The notes under the pieces: generated by a model | Told to the model about the DNA's origin: nothing | Seen by the model: only the letters and a program-made list of their open reading frames with translations | The model's database searches: none | DNA from: Cinnamomum chago | Taxonomy: Eukaryota; Streptophyta; Magnoliopsida; Laurales; Lauraceae | Direction of reading: 5' to 3' | NCBI GenBank assembly: GCA_038049695.1 | Contig: CP142457.1 | Coordinates: 56,540,501-56,604,500, forward strand | Length of the DNA: 64,000 nucleotides | Made by a program: the position numbers and the translations under genes | In this document: positions 47,601 through 60,117 of the stretch, in pieces | Numbering within the stretch: the first letter of the stretch is position 1 | Layout: each line of letters opens with the position of its first letter

Positions 47601-50315
47601 GTTCGGATGGAAAAAGAGAATGGGAGAACCAAATTTCAATTTGACACCACTAGTGTCTTTTACTCCACTTTGGCTGCTTTTTTTTTTTTTTTTTTCACTT
47701 CAACCGAGTGTAATAACTTGGGGAAAAGTAATTTTTTGTCTAGAAGTGCCTTTTTACTTTAACCCCTACTCTCACTTTATTCTTGATTTGACCCCACCTT
47801 CTTTTACTCACTACTCTTAGTAAACAAAAAGACCCTAAATGTCAGGCCCATTAAATGATGGGCTAGGCTAGGCCTGGAGAAGCTTCAGCCCAGTCCAATC
47901 TAATTTATCAACACCCCTAATCATAGCAAACTAAAGAACAAAAAATAATTTCTACCAACCTCATGTGAGTGCATTCAAGTGCCTTAGTTGCCTCTTCTTG
48001 AGTTTCAAATTGGACAAATGCAAAATTCCTGCGAACTCGCACATGTAACACCTTCCCATACGGCTCAAAATGCCTTTCAATGTCTCGAGTCCTTGTGTGC
48101 ATTGGATCGAAGTTTATCACAAACAGTGTTTTAGTGGGCCTCATGTTTGCCACTGCTCTGGAGCCCTCACGTCGTGGACCACGCTCACCCTGCTCATAAA
48201 AATATAAAACAGAAGAAATCACTGTCACGTACCATTGTTTGCCCTGGCGATTAAGATCCTATGCTACATAAATTAAAATCAAAGGTGATTAAGATCCTAT
48301 GTGTAGATAAATTAAAACCAAACATTCATGAATCATAATAGCTTCAACCCATTAAAGACACAAATAGGATACAAAAAAATGCACCGGATATGGAAAACAA
48401 ATGCATGTTGAAATCATTTAAAAGACAAGAGCACCAATATATTAAGGAAAACAAAAACAAACAAAAAAATGATAATATCAGGGAATGTTGATGGGAGAAA
48501 ATGGAAAAAAAAAATACCCTTGACCACTCAACAGAGAGTCTGCGCTTGCTATAACCGAAAGGCGTATCATCAAGACCCCTGATAGCACCTTCAGCATCAC
48601 GCTCGTCCTCAAAATAGATGAAGGCAAAACCTGCAACACCATAGTAAGATCAGTGAGAGTGATAATAACATGCTTGACAATATTTAAAATGACCAGGTTT
48701 CATAACGGACAAATCATGTTTACATTCCCGCAGAGATCAAAAGAATACAACACCTGCAGAGATGTGAAGGCCTGATACATAAAATGATGGATGACACTAA
48801 TGGAAACCTTCCATGAAGAACAAAATCATGGAGTCTTAAAAGTTAAATCCAAAGAACTGTGAAGTCATTGCCGTGCATGCTTCACCATTCGCAGAGCAAC
48901 TGTGCAGTAGGCATGGCATGACGATATGATCCTTCAAATCATTGTTGTAAAATGGCAACATCGAGGAATTGAAGGTGTGAGTAATAGATGATCGTATGAA
49001 GGAAATGTAGAATGCCATTTTTGAATAGAAGGAGCAGGTGTTCTGGCAGGAAGGATTTCCCTCGACATGGAAGGTTTTTGCACAGAAGATGAGCCAGGAT
49101 AGAGCTCAGTTTCCTTAGTAGTTCCTGCGTCAAAACAAACATTTAAATTTTTTTTTTTCTAAAAAAAAAAAAATAACCTTTCGAAAATGAGAATACTGCT
49201 TTCATCAGAGTTCATTCTTTGCCCTTACATAGAAAAACAGTATTCAATGGAGACTCCGTTTTGCAGCCGGTAATGTGTTCGATATTTACAGATTTTCCAT
49301 AAAAGTGGGGAAGACATGACCACGAATATTCTAGAAAACTCCATTTTATCGACTATTAAAACCGATAGCCTGGTGCAAAAAAAAAAAAAACACATACAGG
49401 CTAAACGCAGTACCTACCAGATTGAAAAAACACAAACATGTAAACTACTCTAGTCCTAAACTAGCCTAATTTATGCTCAAGTGTCAAAACTGGGGTGCTT
49501 CATTTCTTCTGGCCCATTTGGCAATTTACTAGGAGAGCCCAAAGATGAGCAAAAAATCTCAAAAGCCATTCCAACTGGTTCTGACTTTACAAAAGCCTAC
49601 AAGTAAGAGTTCACCAAGCAACACCCACTTGAACATGAATGCATCGAACAATGACAATGCCAAGCTCACCCACCAACGTACAAATGAAAAAGAAATCCTA
49701 CGGACTTCTCCATAACACTTCACCCTTAAAAACACAAAACCAATGTGGCAATGTTTGACAAACCTATTCAATTAAATACAAGTAGGCCAGTACTTTTCAT
49801 TCTAGGTTTCGCGACATGTTGCAACCTAAACCTCTTTAAGAGAATTTCTTGAAATCAGTTTACCATAAACAGCCTATACAAGTGCAAAATGCATTTCCAA
49901 ACCAGAATTGCCGAGATTTGATAACCGTAAAAACATTTAAGACAGTGCTGCTTCCAAGATGCAAGCGTAACAATCCCAACATCAAGGAAGAAAACAAATG
50001 TGAGAATCACACAAAATTTTCACAAAACGCTTCACGAAACTATCCATGGTGCTTAGCTTATATCAGCCAATGAATTATAATTTTAGATTGCATCATCCAT
50101 TGGACTTCACAGACTCCCAAATCTAGTAGTTAGACATCAATGTGTTCTAGGGCTTCAATTCAGATCAGTAGAAACTACTGGGAAGAAAGGGTTTTGCAGT
50201 GATTTATACCAGATTTCATGTCGACGCGATCGACCCTTCCGTATTTGGAGAAGAGACGCTCCAGATCGCTTTGGCGAGTCTCGTACTCGAAGTTACCGCA
50301 GAAAATAGGCTTCAT
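44650..50315 (-). CDS. RS31: RS31-type SR splicing factor with two RRMs
   Basis: On the minus strand exons 50315-50210, 48630-48518, 48189-47960, 45075-44815 and 44680-44650 join in frame to 246 residues. RRM1 (about 3-72) starts [20 protein letters not shown] with RNP1 GFAFIYF. RRM2 (about 90-160) has TLFVINFDP and RNP1 RNFAFVQF. The C-terminal RS region (about 165-246) is rich in RS, SP and PDYGR repeats and ends RSPVRRSRT. This order and the motifs are those of the plant-specific RS31/RS31a subfamily, nuclear pre-mRNA splicing regulators. Introns 1 and 3 are long (about 1.6 and 2.9 kb), and long introns in this family are known sites of regulated alternative splicing. At the last donor the exon frame itself reads AGG TAA, so retention of that intron ends the protein at once. 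A 5' UTR intron (50467-50327) is likely. Intron 3 contains a MITE. Confidence 0.95.
46397..46960. other. Transposon-like sequence in RS31 intron 3
   Basis: Starts TAGGGGTGCC, an end type common in plant hAT MITEs, and is rich in GGCC and GGGCC. The sequence ACACCCCTA at 47911-47919 could be the matching right end of a larger element with the next MITE nested in it. The flanking 8 bases do not match, so this remains open. Confidence 0.3.
46961..47452 (-). mobile_element. MITE of about 492 bp, copy 2, in RS31 intron 3
   Basis: Reverse complement of the element at 27526-28034 over its whole length, with many substitutions and small indels. It begins GGCATGTTTGTGTC and ends ACACAAACGTGCCC. Relative to RS31 transcription it lies in the sense orientation of copy 1. 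Confidence 0.82.
48255..48335 (+). repeat. Imperfect tandem duplication in RS31 intron 2
   Basis: GATTAAGATCCTATG followed by an ATAAATTAAAA stretch occurs twice, about 40 bp apart, with small differences. Confidence 0.7.
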
Positions 50316-50326
50316 CTTCTTCGCAA

Positions 50327-50467
50327 CTGCTATCAGAAGACCTAAAATCGAAGGAATGGTGAACATGAGGAGAAGAAAAAACCCTAATAATCTGAAGAAG
50401 AAGGAGGAGAGAAGATTGAAGTAATGCATATAGAGTAGAAGAAGTAAAACCCTAGGCTAGCGAGTAC
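50327..50467 (-). other. RS31: Probable 5' UTR intron of RS31
   Basis: Donor ACAG|GTACTC at 50467 and acceptor GATAGCAG|TTGCG at 50327 bracket 141 bp just upstream of the ATG at 50315. It is predicted from splice signals only. Confidence 0.55.
50379..50454 (+). promoter_or_regulatory. Two telo-box motifs near the RS31 start
   Basis: AAACCCTA occurs at 50379-50386 and 50447-50454, 130 bp or less upstream of the RS31 ATG. Telo boxes are known in promoters and leaders of plant genes for translation and RNA processing, where they bind Myb-like factors. They lie in the predicted leader intron. Occupancy is inferred. Confidence 0.5.
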
Positions 50468-50899
50468 CTGTGTTTTCGAAGCGAACTGCGAAGAGAGCAA
50501 AACGATGCAAAACCCCAGAGCGAGAAAACGAATAAATAGATGCGGAATTATAAACAAGTTGACGAACCGGTGAATCTTTATCCATTGAAAGTCCAAATCG
50601 AGTGGACCCCGCGATAGATGAGCCATGCATTTTGGCAATGTAAGGACTTTTGTATAATAAAAATTAAATAAGGGATGAAAATTTTCTCTTACACACGTAC
50701 GCCCAAAAAAACATACATCCAGACCGTCAATAAAGTCTGGATTTAGGACCCCCTTAATTTTATCCGGTCCCGCTTGATGAATGGCATTAATGCACACTGC
50801 ATGTGTAGAGGGGGGCCACTTGAAAAAATAAAATTTCTTGAGGGGCCGAGTATACCAAATTTGAAAAGAAAACTAATAAAATACAGTGGACAAGATAAA

Positions 50900-52365
50900 T
50901 TTGTCTTAGAAAAGGAACTTTAAATTCCTATTATTCCCACAGCGGCAGATTCATCTCCTTCAACAAAATAGAGAAATATTGTTTTTTCCTATCCCGAGCA
51001 CTACCTATATTCTAGAAGTCTAATGATACAGTTATAAGTTACAACACTAATTAGTAGTAGGTTTAATGACTTTTTTTTTGTAAGTAGGTTTAATGACTTA
51101 TTTCCCGTGTGTAAGAATGATTTTGAATCGAAGCAATCGGTTTTATGTCATTGTAATTTTGCTAGAGTGGTTGTCTTTAGTCTCATTTTGATTTTTTTTT
51201 TTTTTTCATATGACAATATTCTTAAGGCATGCTTGATGAGAGCCTAAATGTACATTTAAGGCCCCTCAATGATGACTTTATTACTCATTGGGATAGTAGT
51301 GTATGACCTTATTTGTGATATTTTAATATTTGCAGGTGTTTTAGGTGAAGATAATGAATTCAAAGCTAATTGGAGGAAGATGGCAAAATCATAGAGGACC
51401 CTGTACCAGCCAAAACTTTTTATGGTTGTGCCTTTTGCTCATTTATTTTTTTCATTTGTTTTCACATTTTTGTTAATTTCTTTCCCTATTTTAGTTAATA
51501 GCAAGTGTATATATTTTATGTAGAGAGAAATGGTCCAATGCCTTGGATGAATATTCTTATCGTGATTTATGCAATAGACCATCTTGACTCATTTAATTTT
51601 GCAATCTAGGCCATTAATCCGAGTCATCATTGTTGCATATGGACCATTTCTCGCTATGTTTTATGGTAAGAAGAACACACAGAATGTAACGAGCTGGAGG
51701 TCCCAGCTTCAAACTATTTGGGGCCTTACTTTATACATTGTGTTATTGGGTTGTTGTGTATCCGATATTTTACCAATAATCAACCCGTATGGTGTCGGCG
51801 GATTCCTCGTCATAAAAAATAAATAAATTTGTATTGTTTAAGAAAATAAAATAAAAGGACCAACACAAAGATTGAACAGAAACAGAGAGGGTGCTCTTGC
51901 CTACTAACCTCTCTTTATGAACTCTTGCCTACTCACCCCTCTTTATGAAGAGGCAACCAAAAAAGAGCACAAGCCAAAACGAGGTCCAAGACAGATGGCC
52001 CCAAAAAGGAAAATCCATCTGCTGCTATAATGACAGCAGCCTGGAACGCCCACAACCCGGGCAAGGCTAATAACCCCAAAACAGATTACAGCAGAACTGC
52101 AAGTTTTGGAAAATTCTTCAGTATTTTTTATTTTTTTTCCTCTTGCCAAATAGGCTAGATCACTGCTGGAAAGCACAGTTGAGCCAAAGTGACATTCCCT
52201 TCTTTGTTTTGATCGCAGTTGCGTAGGAGAGAGTACAGCCCATCTTTGTAAGGCAGAGGTATGCCATTACGCCGCTCTATGTGACCGCTCTAAAAACAGG
52301 CTCGCGGGCACGATGTCACATGCCGTATAAAATATTGAGTTGTGTCTTTTCTATCACCAATTAAT
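50900..52365. other. Intergenic, no gene recognised
   Basis: AT-rich DNA, with GTAGGTTTAATGACTT repeated at about 51056 and 51086. The stretch 51680-51830 ends in an A-rich tail (AAAAAATAAATAAAT) and may be the 3' end of a retroposed element. No protein similarity recognised. Confidence 0.5.
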
Positions 52366-52373
52366 TTTGGAAT

Positions 52374-52872
52374 TAGGGGTGTAACGGTTCGGTTAATCAG
52401 TCAATTTGGAAAAATCGTTAACTGAACCGTAACTGCGGTTTTCTATCTTTTTAAAACCGTAATCGTAACCGTATCTACAAAAACCGTGGAAAATCGTAAT
52501 CCCGGTTAACCGTATTAAATGGTTCGGTTATTGTTAATAACCGTGGAATACCTTTCTCATATAAGGGGATAAATATGAATGATTGAAAGTAAAATGACAC
52601 ATAAGGAGCAATTGAATAAGGTAAGAAATATTTCATTTAGCCCCTTTTTTTTTTTTTGTAAATGGTATGGTTAACTGCATATAGTTAACTGAACCGTATT
52701 ATACGGTTTGGTTTGTTTAATAACCGTGAATTATTATGGAAAACCGTAACCGAACCGAACCGTGCGGTTTTTGGATTTCATTAACCGCAACCGTAACCGA
52801 ACCGTAAAATATGGTTATTAACCGCGGTTCGGTTCAGTTAGACGGTTTTCCAGTTTTTTTTTTACACCCCTA
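52374..52872. mobile_element. 499-bp hAT-type MITE with perfect 8-bp target duplication
   Basis: Starts TAGGGGTGTAACGG and ends with ACACCCCTA, so the termini are inverted repeats of about 11 bp. TTTGGAAT flanks it at 52366-52373 and 52873-52880. An 8-bp duplication plus this end type is diagnostic of hAT elements. The interior is full of AACCG, GGTTCGGTT and AACCGAACC motifs in both orientations, the subterminal repeat pattern to which hAT transposases bind. It has no coding capacity. Confidence 0.88.
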
Positions 52873-52880
52873 TTTGGAAT

Positions 52881-53350
52881 GAGCTACAGGTGGTATAAGA
52901 TAGACTTGCTTAACAACTTCAATTTAGTTGGGCTCAACAGCTTGGATCCAAATTTATGAGAAATTACCTCCCAGATAGGATTGCTGAAAACACAATTTGT
53001 AAAGAGATATTCAGCCGGCCCAGGGCTACTATTGCACAAAGAGCAGTCTGTATTTTGGACATTATTCTTCCATGCAAGCACTGTTTTAGTTTTTAGGCTG
53101 TTTAAGAATAAGATAGCCATCCAAGTTAGGATGGCATGCTTTGTTAATGGAACCTTTGAACCAGATCATATTGCACCATTGGACCTTCGGTAGATCTTTT
53201 CATGAATTTTTGTCATTGGCAGACTTGAAGAAGGTACGCCATTTTCAGCTGGTTCCCAAACCACATGAGATTCAGATAAATATGTACCCCATTCCATCCC
53301 TGTATAAAGCTTTTAGAATAGATTCACCTATATTTTGTGTAGGTTTTTGT
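52881..53350 (-). pseudogene. LINE (L1-type) reverse transcriptase 3' remnant
   Basis: On the minus strand the 78-codon frame 53120-52884 contains LKTKTVLAWKNNVQNTDCSLCNSSP and AEYLFTNCVFSNPIWEVI. This is the zinc-binding motif that follows plant LINE reverse transcriptases (C-x2-C ... HLF-x2-C, here with Y for H). The sequence just upstream (to about 53350) continues the similarity (WFKGSINKACHPN) but in a broken frame with stops. It is a short dead fragment, and the hAT MITE lies directly beside it. Confidence 0.7.
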
Positions 53351-53399
53351 AGGAGTGGTTAGCTAAGGTCGTGAGTTCGGACTTTTAAACTAATCGGGC

Positions 53400-56300
53400 T
53401 CTCAACACCGTTGGATAAAAAACTGGATTAATCCACATTTTGTAGAATTGGTCATGACCGTATTATAGTCGTGCTCAGAGTTTCTAAACTATTCTTTAAA
53501 CTAATCAGGCTTTTAATTACCAGCCCAGAATAACTTCATTGGATATTTTCATAAGGGTGTTTGCGACATTCAAATCCAAGCCTGATGCAAGATCGGCCCA
53601 CATTTACCTGGATGCTGTTGGGACTAACTTTCTGGTACAGCAGTTAAATGGGCCCGGACAATTGATTCACTTTCAAGCCTGTGGCCTGAATCTAGGACTG
53701 AATATTTGCTCAGTAACAAAATGTGCCAGGCTTAGCCATTCATGGAGAGTTATATTAACGCATATGGTTGATCCAGCGCTCATTTATGTACAGACATTAG
53801 GTTGTGAAGCCTTGAGCGGTTTTAGGGCCTTTTTGATAATGGATGTCTCAAAATTTTGTGCCTTGTGGGGTTTGACAATTTGAAATGTTGTTGAAAGAAA
53901 GAATGAGACCAAGAATTCCAAACGCTGATTCATTTATCAATCCACACCATGTTTGTTATGGTTGGAGCCAGTTTTTTTTTTTTTTTTTTTTTTTTTCTGT
54001 TAGTGGGAGAGAAAAAAAAGAAAGAAAACCATAGGAGCTTCAAAAACTACAAAGGGGATCAATCCCTTGTTAGTCCACATAAACCCCTAGTCTATATAAG
54101 TTCTTGGCAAGTTCATGAGTGAAATGAATTAGGATTGAAACTAGTTGGAATTGGCTTGGGTCGATATTATACCCGGGCCGAAACCTTGGGAACTGTGACA
54201 CAAACCTTTCAAAAAATTGGGGCAATACTGGCTTAATATTATATATGTTGAAAATTCTACAAAAAAGAGGGTTTTTTGGGGGGGGCGGGGGGGCGGTTAT
54301 TTGCTTGCTTGAATGCCTCATATTAGATGTAAAATTATTCAAGGAATTCCTGGCTTCTCAAATTTTAAAAAGGCCATTTTGCAAATTTTCCCATGCCAAC
54401 TAACACTAGTCTTTCATATTAGTTGGTTTTATTATAGTAATCCACTTTCAAGATAAAAATGAAAATGTTAAAATTGTTTAGTGAAATAGGTCATAACAAC
54501 CATCATTAAGAAAAAGACAAAGGAAAAAAGAAAAAGGCATGAGTCATAAGAACCAAATGATTTAGAATGATGTATGAACCTTTTCATTAAAAGTAATCCT
54601 AACAACCAGCTGTCTTCTACCCCAAAAACACCCAATTTTGTAGCATGTTGAATGGGTGATCAAAAAGACATTTGGACCCACTACCATCAACCCAGGTTGA
54701 TAAAGCTTTAAACTCCTATATGGGCTAGCTGAATTCACATGTAATCTTTTATGATCATCATACAGTAATAGGATCCACAATAATCGGGATAGATCTTAAC
54801 AACAACAATTGAAATAAATGTATGCCTGACTTCATGTTCAGGATTTTTCCTCCATGATTAACCCTTAAATCCAACTTTTAGAAGATTCCTCCCTTATTAC
54901 GGATCCTCCCTTTTCCGAAAGTAGAGGTCTTCTCATCGACTCCCGGTTCCCCCTACTTCATGAATTGAAGATTGAGTCCACGAATGCTACCACCTTGGGG
55001 CCAAGGGTTTTTTATCCAGCTTCTCTTTAGTCCCAGAGGGATTAGTCAAGCCCAAAGGGTTGGTAACCCTCTTATAGCTAAAAAATTAATAAAAATTAAG
55101 AGATTTTAGAAAACCCTATGAGGAATCCCTAAAACGAAAACTTTCATTAAACCTAGCTGCTTTAGAAAACCAAAAACCAATATGATTCCCAATAATACAT
55201 TTGCTCATCCAAGTGAGCCCACATGTGTCAGGCGTGAGATCATGTGGACCACACACATACATCTAAAATCATGCCAATGGCCATGGCCCATGGGGCAAGG
55301 GAGAGTTTAGAAGGGTTGATGTGGTCAAGGGCAGGGCCAAATTAACCAAATATTATTCCGCTCTGGTTATTAAAAATGCTGGTATCTTATTTCAAAGCTA
55401 AGTATAACATTCAATTTAAGGTAATGATGGTAAGTCATTCACTATATTCATTCCAATTTTCAAGATTAGGCCTTTTATCTGATGGGGCATCTTCACGGAG
55501 GCATATATTGATCTAAGGGTCAGTAAGTTAATAGTGGAAAACTGAACGTTAAGTCTACTCTAGAAGTTGTTGATGCATTGATGTGAACAAAAGGTCAATC
55601 TAATACAATCGGGATCCTTTGAGAGACTTGACCCATGGTGAGCATGGTGGACTAATAACGGTACTCCACGTCAGTACGGACAGCCCAACGGTGATGCGGC
55701 GGGCTCATCCATCGGGCAAAGCCTCACCTGATCCGGTCTCCAATCTGATAAGTGATAATATGATCTGTCCAAATGCCAAAATACAACTGGGTCAACATTG
55801 TCACTTTGGAATGGACCCACTTCAGGGGTTGGTTCCCCCCGTACAACTTTTCTGTGTGTTATATCACCTGGATGGGAGCAAAAAGTTCATTTCCTGAGTC
55901 TACTAAAGAAATGGGTCAAAAAAAAAAAAAAGAGAGGTCAGTGAAACCGGTCAAAAAGGCTAAGGACTCAAAGTAAGGGGACAATGGACCCAGAAGATGA
56001 TATCAACAGAAGCATCAAAGGAGGACCGAGAAAAGAGAAATGATCATACATTGTTTTTGGTAATTAATGGGGCTTCTAGCCAGCCGTCTTCCTTGAATCG
56101 GTTAAAAATTGGCCCAAGTTTTCATCTAGAATAACTTCACTATAGATTAGTCATAGCCCCTACATTTCTTCTATCGAACATGTCCATTTTACCAATTTAG
56201 ATCCATCTACCAAACCAACTAAGATTTGGAAAGGTGGATGTGGGCTTGATTTGGGTTGATCTAATCGTGTTTATATCCATTGACCAATGGCATTGCCCGT

Positions 56301-56814
56301 ATGTTTTAGGGTTAAAATCATTTTCATAATATATAACTAGCAGAATAACCTGTGCAAAGCACGGGCATGACCTATGTGTCTAAGAGTCCCACTCCATTTA
56401 ACTAGTTTTGACATTAGTTTAACTATTAATTATATATAAGTATTTGTATGCTGTAGTCATTATGTTAGTTATTTTAAAAAAACATAAGGTCATGGGATCA
56501 AATCTCTATACACTTCTAGATTTTTACCTTGGTGGCTCAATAAAAAAAGAAAAAAGTCAAAATTAAAAGTAATTTGGTCAAAATTAAATTCAAAACCTTG
56601 AACTACTATAATGCAACCGTTATTTCTGCTATAGTTGGAATAAAATGCAACTGAGCCACTGTAACACACATTAGCACCAAGTGCACTGGATCATTTCCCT
56701 TTACCCGGCCATCTACTTTTTTTTACCCACTTGCAACATACTCAATGGTGCCAGCATCCAGTTGCTCTTTTCCTTTTTCCTCTGTCTGATGCTGTTCTGT
56801 CATACAAACAACAA

Positions 56815-56845
<31 letters not shown>

Positions 56846-58404
56846 CAATGACCACTATGATTGGTGGGCTAACCTAAGTGGAAGAAAGAGAAAAATAATC
56901 GGATACATGGGTCCTAGTGTCTATTGTGACCAATCTCTCTCATTGACCTCCTATGATTGGTGGGTCAACCTAAGCGGTAAAAATAGCAGAGTATATGGAT
57001 ACATTCGTCCTAGTGCCTATTCACTGTGACCAATCTAAGGGCATTTAGACCTCTTTTTAAGTAATTCATGCATGGGAAAGATTTTTGCATCTGGTGATTA
57101 ATATGTTAAAGGCTTTTACAGGTATCATGTAGGATTGGGCACCCTGTAAAAATTCTGAGGTCCCCTATGAGAGATTGATCCCACCTGTAAGCATAAACAC
57201 CCATATCACCTTTGACAATCCGAGTGCAAGAATAGGAACACTGATTATAGAGCACCACAACTTATGGTTAGGATTTCAATGGGCCAGATCTACTCGGGCC
57301 TGAGTCCGACCCCATAAGAATTGCAGGGTACTAGCTAGTGAGAGTTTGGGATCAATATGGACCCTAGATCCTAGGTTTTAGCCCACTCAATAAGTAAATT
57401 TAGAGGCCCGCGCGTGTCCACCTGCTAAAGGCGTGAGTCCAAGTAAGTACCCGAGTCCAGATAAGACCTGAGCCTTTTGAAAGCCCACCATTAGTTGGAG
57501 AACTCACTGTATAAAATTCAAACAAACACTTCAAAAGCATATTATACTCAGTTTTGCGAACACACAAATATATACACACACACACGTACGTGTGTGTATA
57601 TGTACAGGGGTGGGGCCCATGAATTCTTTGTTTAGGGGGCACTATGTAGAAACAAAATCTTGAGAGGGCACATATAAAAAAGTGTATATAATTTTCAACA
57701 CATATAAGGGCTTTTTTGAAAACTTTAGGGGGGCATAAGTAAAAAACTTTAAAATTTCTTCAAACCACGGGGGGTTTTCTGAAATTTTGGGGGGAGGAGG
57801 TGGGGCTATGGGAGTGGGGCTATGGCAGGTGAGAGTAACTCTCATGATACTGTGAAAGTAATGATGAGGGCCCTCACAACTATCTCCATATATATTATAT
57901 TAAAGTTGATCTATAACTTGAGTCCAATAGACCAGGAGCCCAAGGTATGAGCCCAGCTCATTGGCTTGCCGTTTGAATCCCCGTACAGGACTCAGGCAGA
58001 TTTGGGCTGGACCTGGACCATTAATATCCATAGTCTCTTCTCTTGGATTCTCTTTTGGACCTGGATAGGTGTGACTGTGAGTCAACTTTTAAAGAGATCC
58101 ACACACCCGTCTCTTTCACATTTCATTTGATCCATATCCATTAGAGATATAAAAGGATTATTAAAGGTAATCCTAGTAAGAAAAATAATAATGCAAGCAA
58201 GTGAATAGTCTCTATTGAGGACTTGTCCATCCATGTGTTTTGACATATTGTAGGCTTCACCTCATCTCAAAAAGGACCCAACATCCATGAGTCTACTTGG
58301 AGAAGCTGTCACCTTGACATTGGTCTCTTTATTTCTCTGAAAAAGACAGGCAATGTTGGAGTTGGAAAATTTATTCCACGTTATATTTTATTATTTAATC
58401 TTAA
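53400..58404. other. Long intergenic stretch, no gene recognised
   Basis: Contains a T-run of about 28 at 53970-53997, G-runs near 54273-54295, a TA tract near 56815-56836 and a CA/GT tract around 57572-57600. A sequence reading CTGTGCAAAGCACGGGCATG near 56350 is of a transposon type common in plants. ORFs up to 114 codons (53539-53883) lack recognisable domains. Confidence 0.5.
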
Positions 58405-58522
58405 GGGGTAGTTCAGTTGGTCTACGACCACGGTTTGCAACCGGATGTTTTAAGTTTGAAACTGCACTACCACACTAGGTTAAGGAGAGTTAGAATCCTC
58501 CAATGGTAAAAACAAAAAAGAA
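58405..58522 (+). mobile_element. tRNA-derived SINE head
   Basis: TAGTTCAGTTGG (58409-58420) is a very good pol III A box and AGTTTGAAACT (58453-58463) a weaker B box, 44 bp apart. The segment ends in an A-rich stretch near 58505-58522. The full tRNA fold is absent. Confidence 0.5.
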
Positions 58523-59443
58523 AGTGTTACCTTTTATTTGATGGGGTTGGTTATAATGCAATGGATCACATTTATAGCCATTGAAAACAAATTTAAGAGT
58601 ACATTAGATGTCCGAGAGGCATTTACATCTGCCAACAGTAACTATACCATTGTGGGTAGAGTTTTACAATTTACAATCCCACTCGTTCACAGTTCAAACT
58701 ATCTATATGAGAAAATTTTCCCCTTCACACGCGCCTGATCAATGAGAGCACACATTAGAGCATTCACCAAAAGTTGGACTCACTAAATTTGAAACTTGGT
58801 TCCACGTGAATTTTTTATGAGCTTTCATGACCATTTGAAGTCACCTGTCATGATTTTTCTTACGGAAACATAGAATGCACGTACTATCCCATTTAATAGA
58901 TATATGTTGTCCTGCAAATTTTTAGCAAGGATGTCACGAATACGTCAATACTCTCAAGTTTAATTAGATTATAAATAGTTCTCTGAAATGGGAATATCAT
59001 GTTCTATGAAGCTGTTGGGATTATCCACTAATCAAGATCGGTAAGGCCTAATCACAACTAGTATGCTATCGGTAATTGTGATATCAAATGGATGATTGTA
59101 AAATATAAAACCAGTGGTCTAAACTGATTCTATAACTACCACACTAGCACTTGATCACACACACATGTCCGGAGATTGATTATAGGATCTTTAGGTTATT
59201 AGCATCACTCCTGGCGAGCAGGGAAAAGAAAAGTGCATGACCATCTCAACGTTGTTAATCTTCTTAAAAAAAATTTATATAAAAAGAAATATCGTTGAAA
59301 ACAAATAAAGCCAAAACAACAACTAGAGAGTGGGCAACCAAGGCCTAATCCACTCTAGAGTAGTGTCGTCCCTACAAAAACTCCTACCTAGCTTGGAGAA
59401 ATGCTTTGATGACCCAATCCTCTTGCCCACTGATAGAGTCAAT

Positions 59444-60117
59444 CAGGGGCGGACCCATGTGCATCTAACCTTGGGCAGATCCAGAAATCACAAAAAAATG
59501 AATTGGGGCTTGGCCCATTCCACACGAAAGGTAAACCAATCGCCCCACGTCGACCATTTTCTTCTCTTCTTTGGTGGAAGGGATAAAAATAACATTTTCT
59601 TTCCATCTCTACAGGAGAGCAAGACCATGCACTCATTTCCATTATGTGACTGAAGAAGGAAGATGAATGCTCTTGTCTGCTCTTCTATGCATTTATGTGA
59701 CATTGACCTTTTTTTTAGAGGATGTCTCTTTTTGTTATAGGTTTTAATAGGTTTTATTATATGCTCTCTTTTTTTGCTCTCTAGTTTATTTAAGAATTGA
59801 AAAGGCTTATTTATGAATTTGGTGTTGATGGCTGGGTTGCTTACAAAAAGAAAATTTTGTTTAAAATTATGTCTTTAACCTATGCTATAAATGGAGATTA
59901 TTGATAGTTGGCTATGGTTTTGACACAATTGACTTTATCTTTAAATTAGATATAGAGAATTATAACAAAAAAAGATCGACTGCTAATTTATTTAAATGTA
60001 ATATTTTTTCTCTCTTTTTATAGTTAATGTGAAAAAAAAATCTAGCAAAAGAATGATTGACCTTTTTAATTGACCATTATCCGCCCCGCTCAAACAAAAA
60101 TCCTGAGTCCGTCACTG
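59444..60117. mobile_element. 674-bp hAT-type element with perfect 8-bp target duplication
   Basis: Starts CAGGGGCGGACCCA and ends TGAGTCCGTCACTG, whose complement is CAGTGACGGACTCA. The direct repeat GAGTCAAT flanks it at 59436-59443 and 60118-60125. CA...TG ends with an 8-bp duplication fit hAT. The interior is AT-rich with short ORFs only, so it is non-autonomous. Its ends differ from those of the element at 52374, so it is a second family. Confidence 0.85.

Noticed and set aside
46397..47919. A 1.5-kb hAT element with the MITE nested inside
   Set aside because: Ends TAGGGGTG and CACCCCTA fit, but the flanking 8 bases (CTTCTAAC and ATCATAGC) do not match, so the pairing is unproven.
53539..53883. 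114-codon ORF
   Set aside because: No recognisable domain, no splice partners and no family similarity; probably chance in old transposon DNA.
57572..57600. Palindrome around CGTACG in a CA/GT tract
   Set aside because: Expected from a CA repeat meeting a GT repeat; low-complexity.
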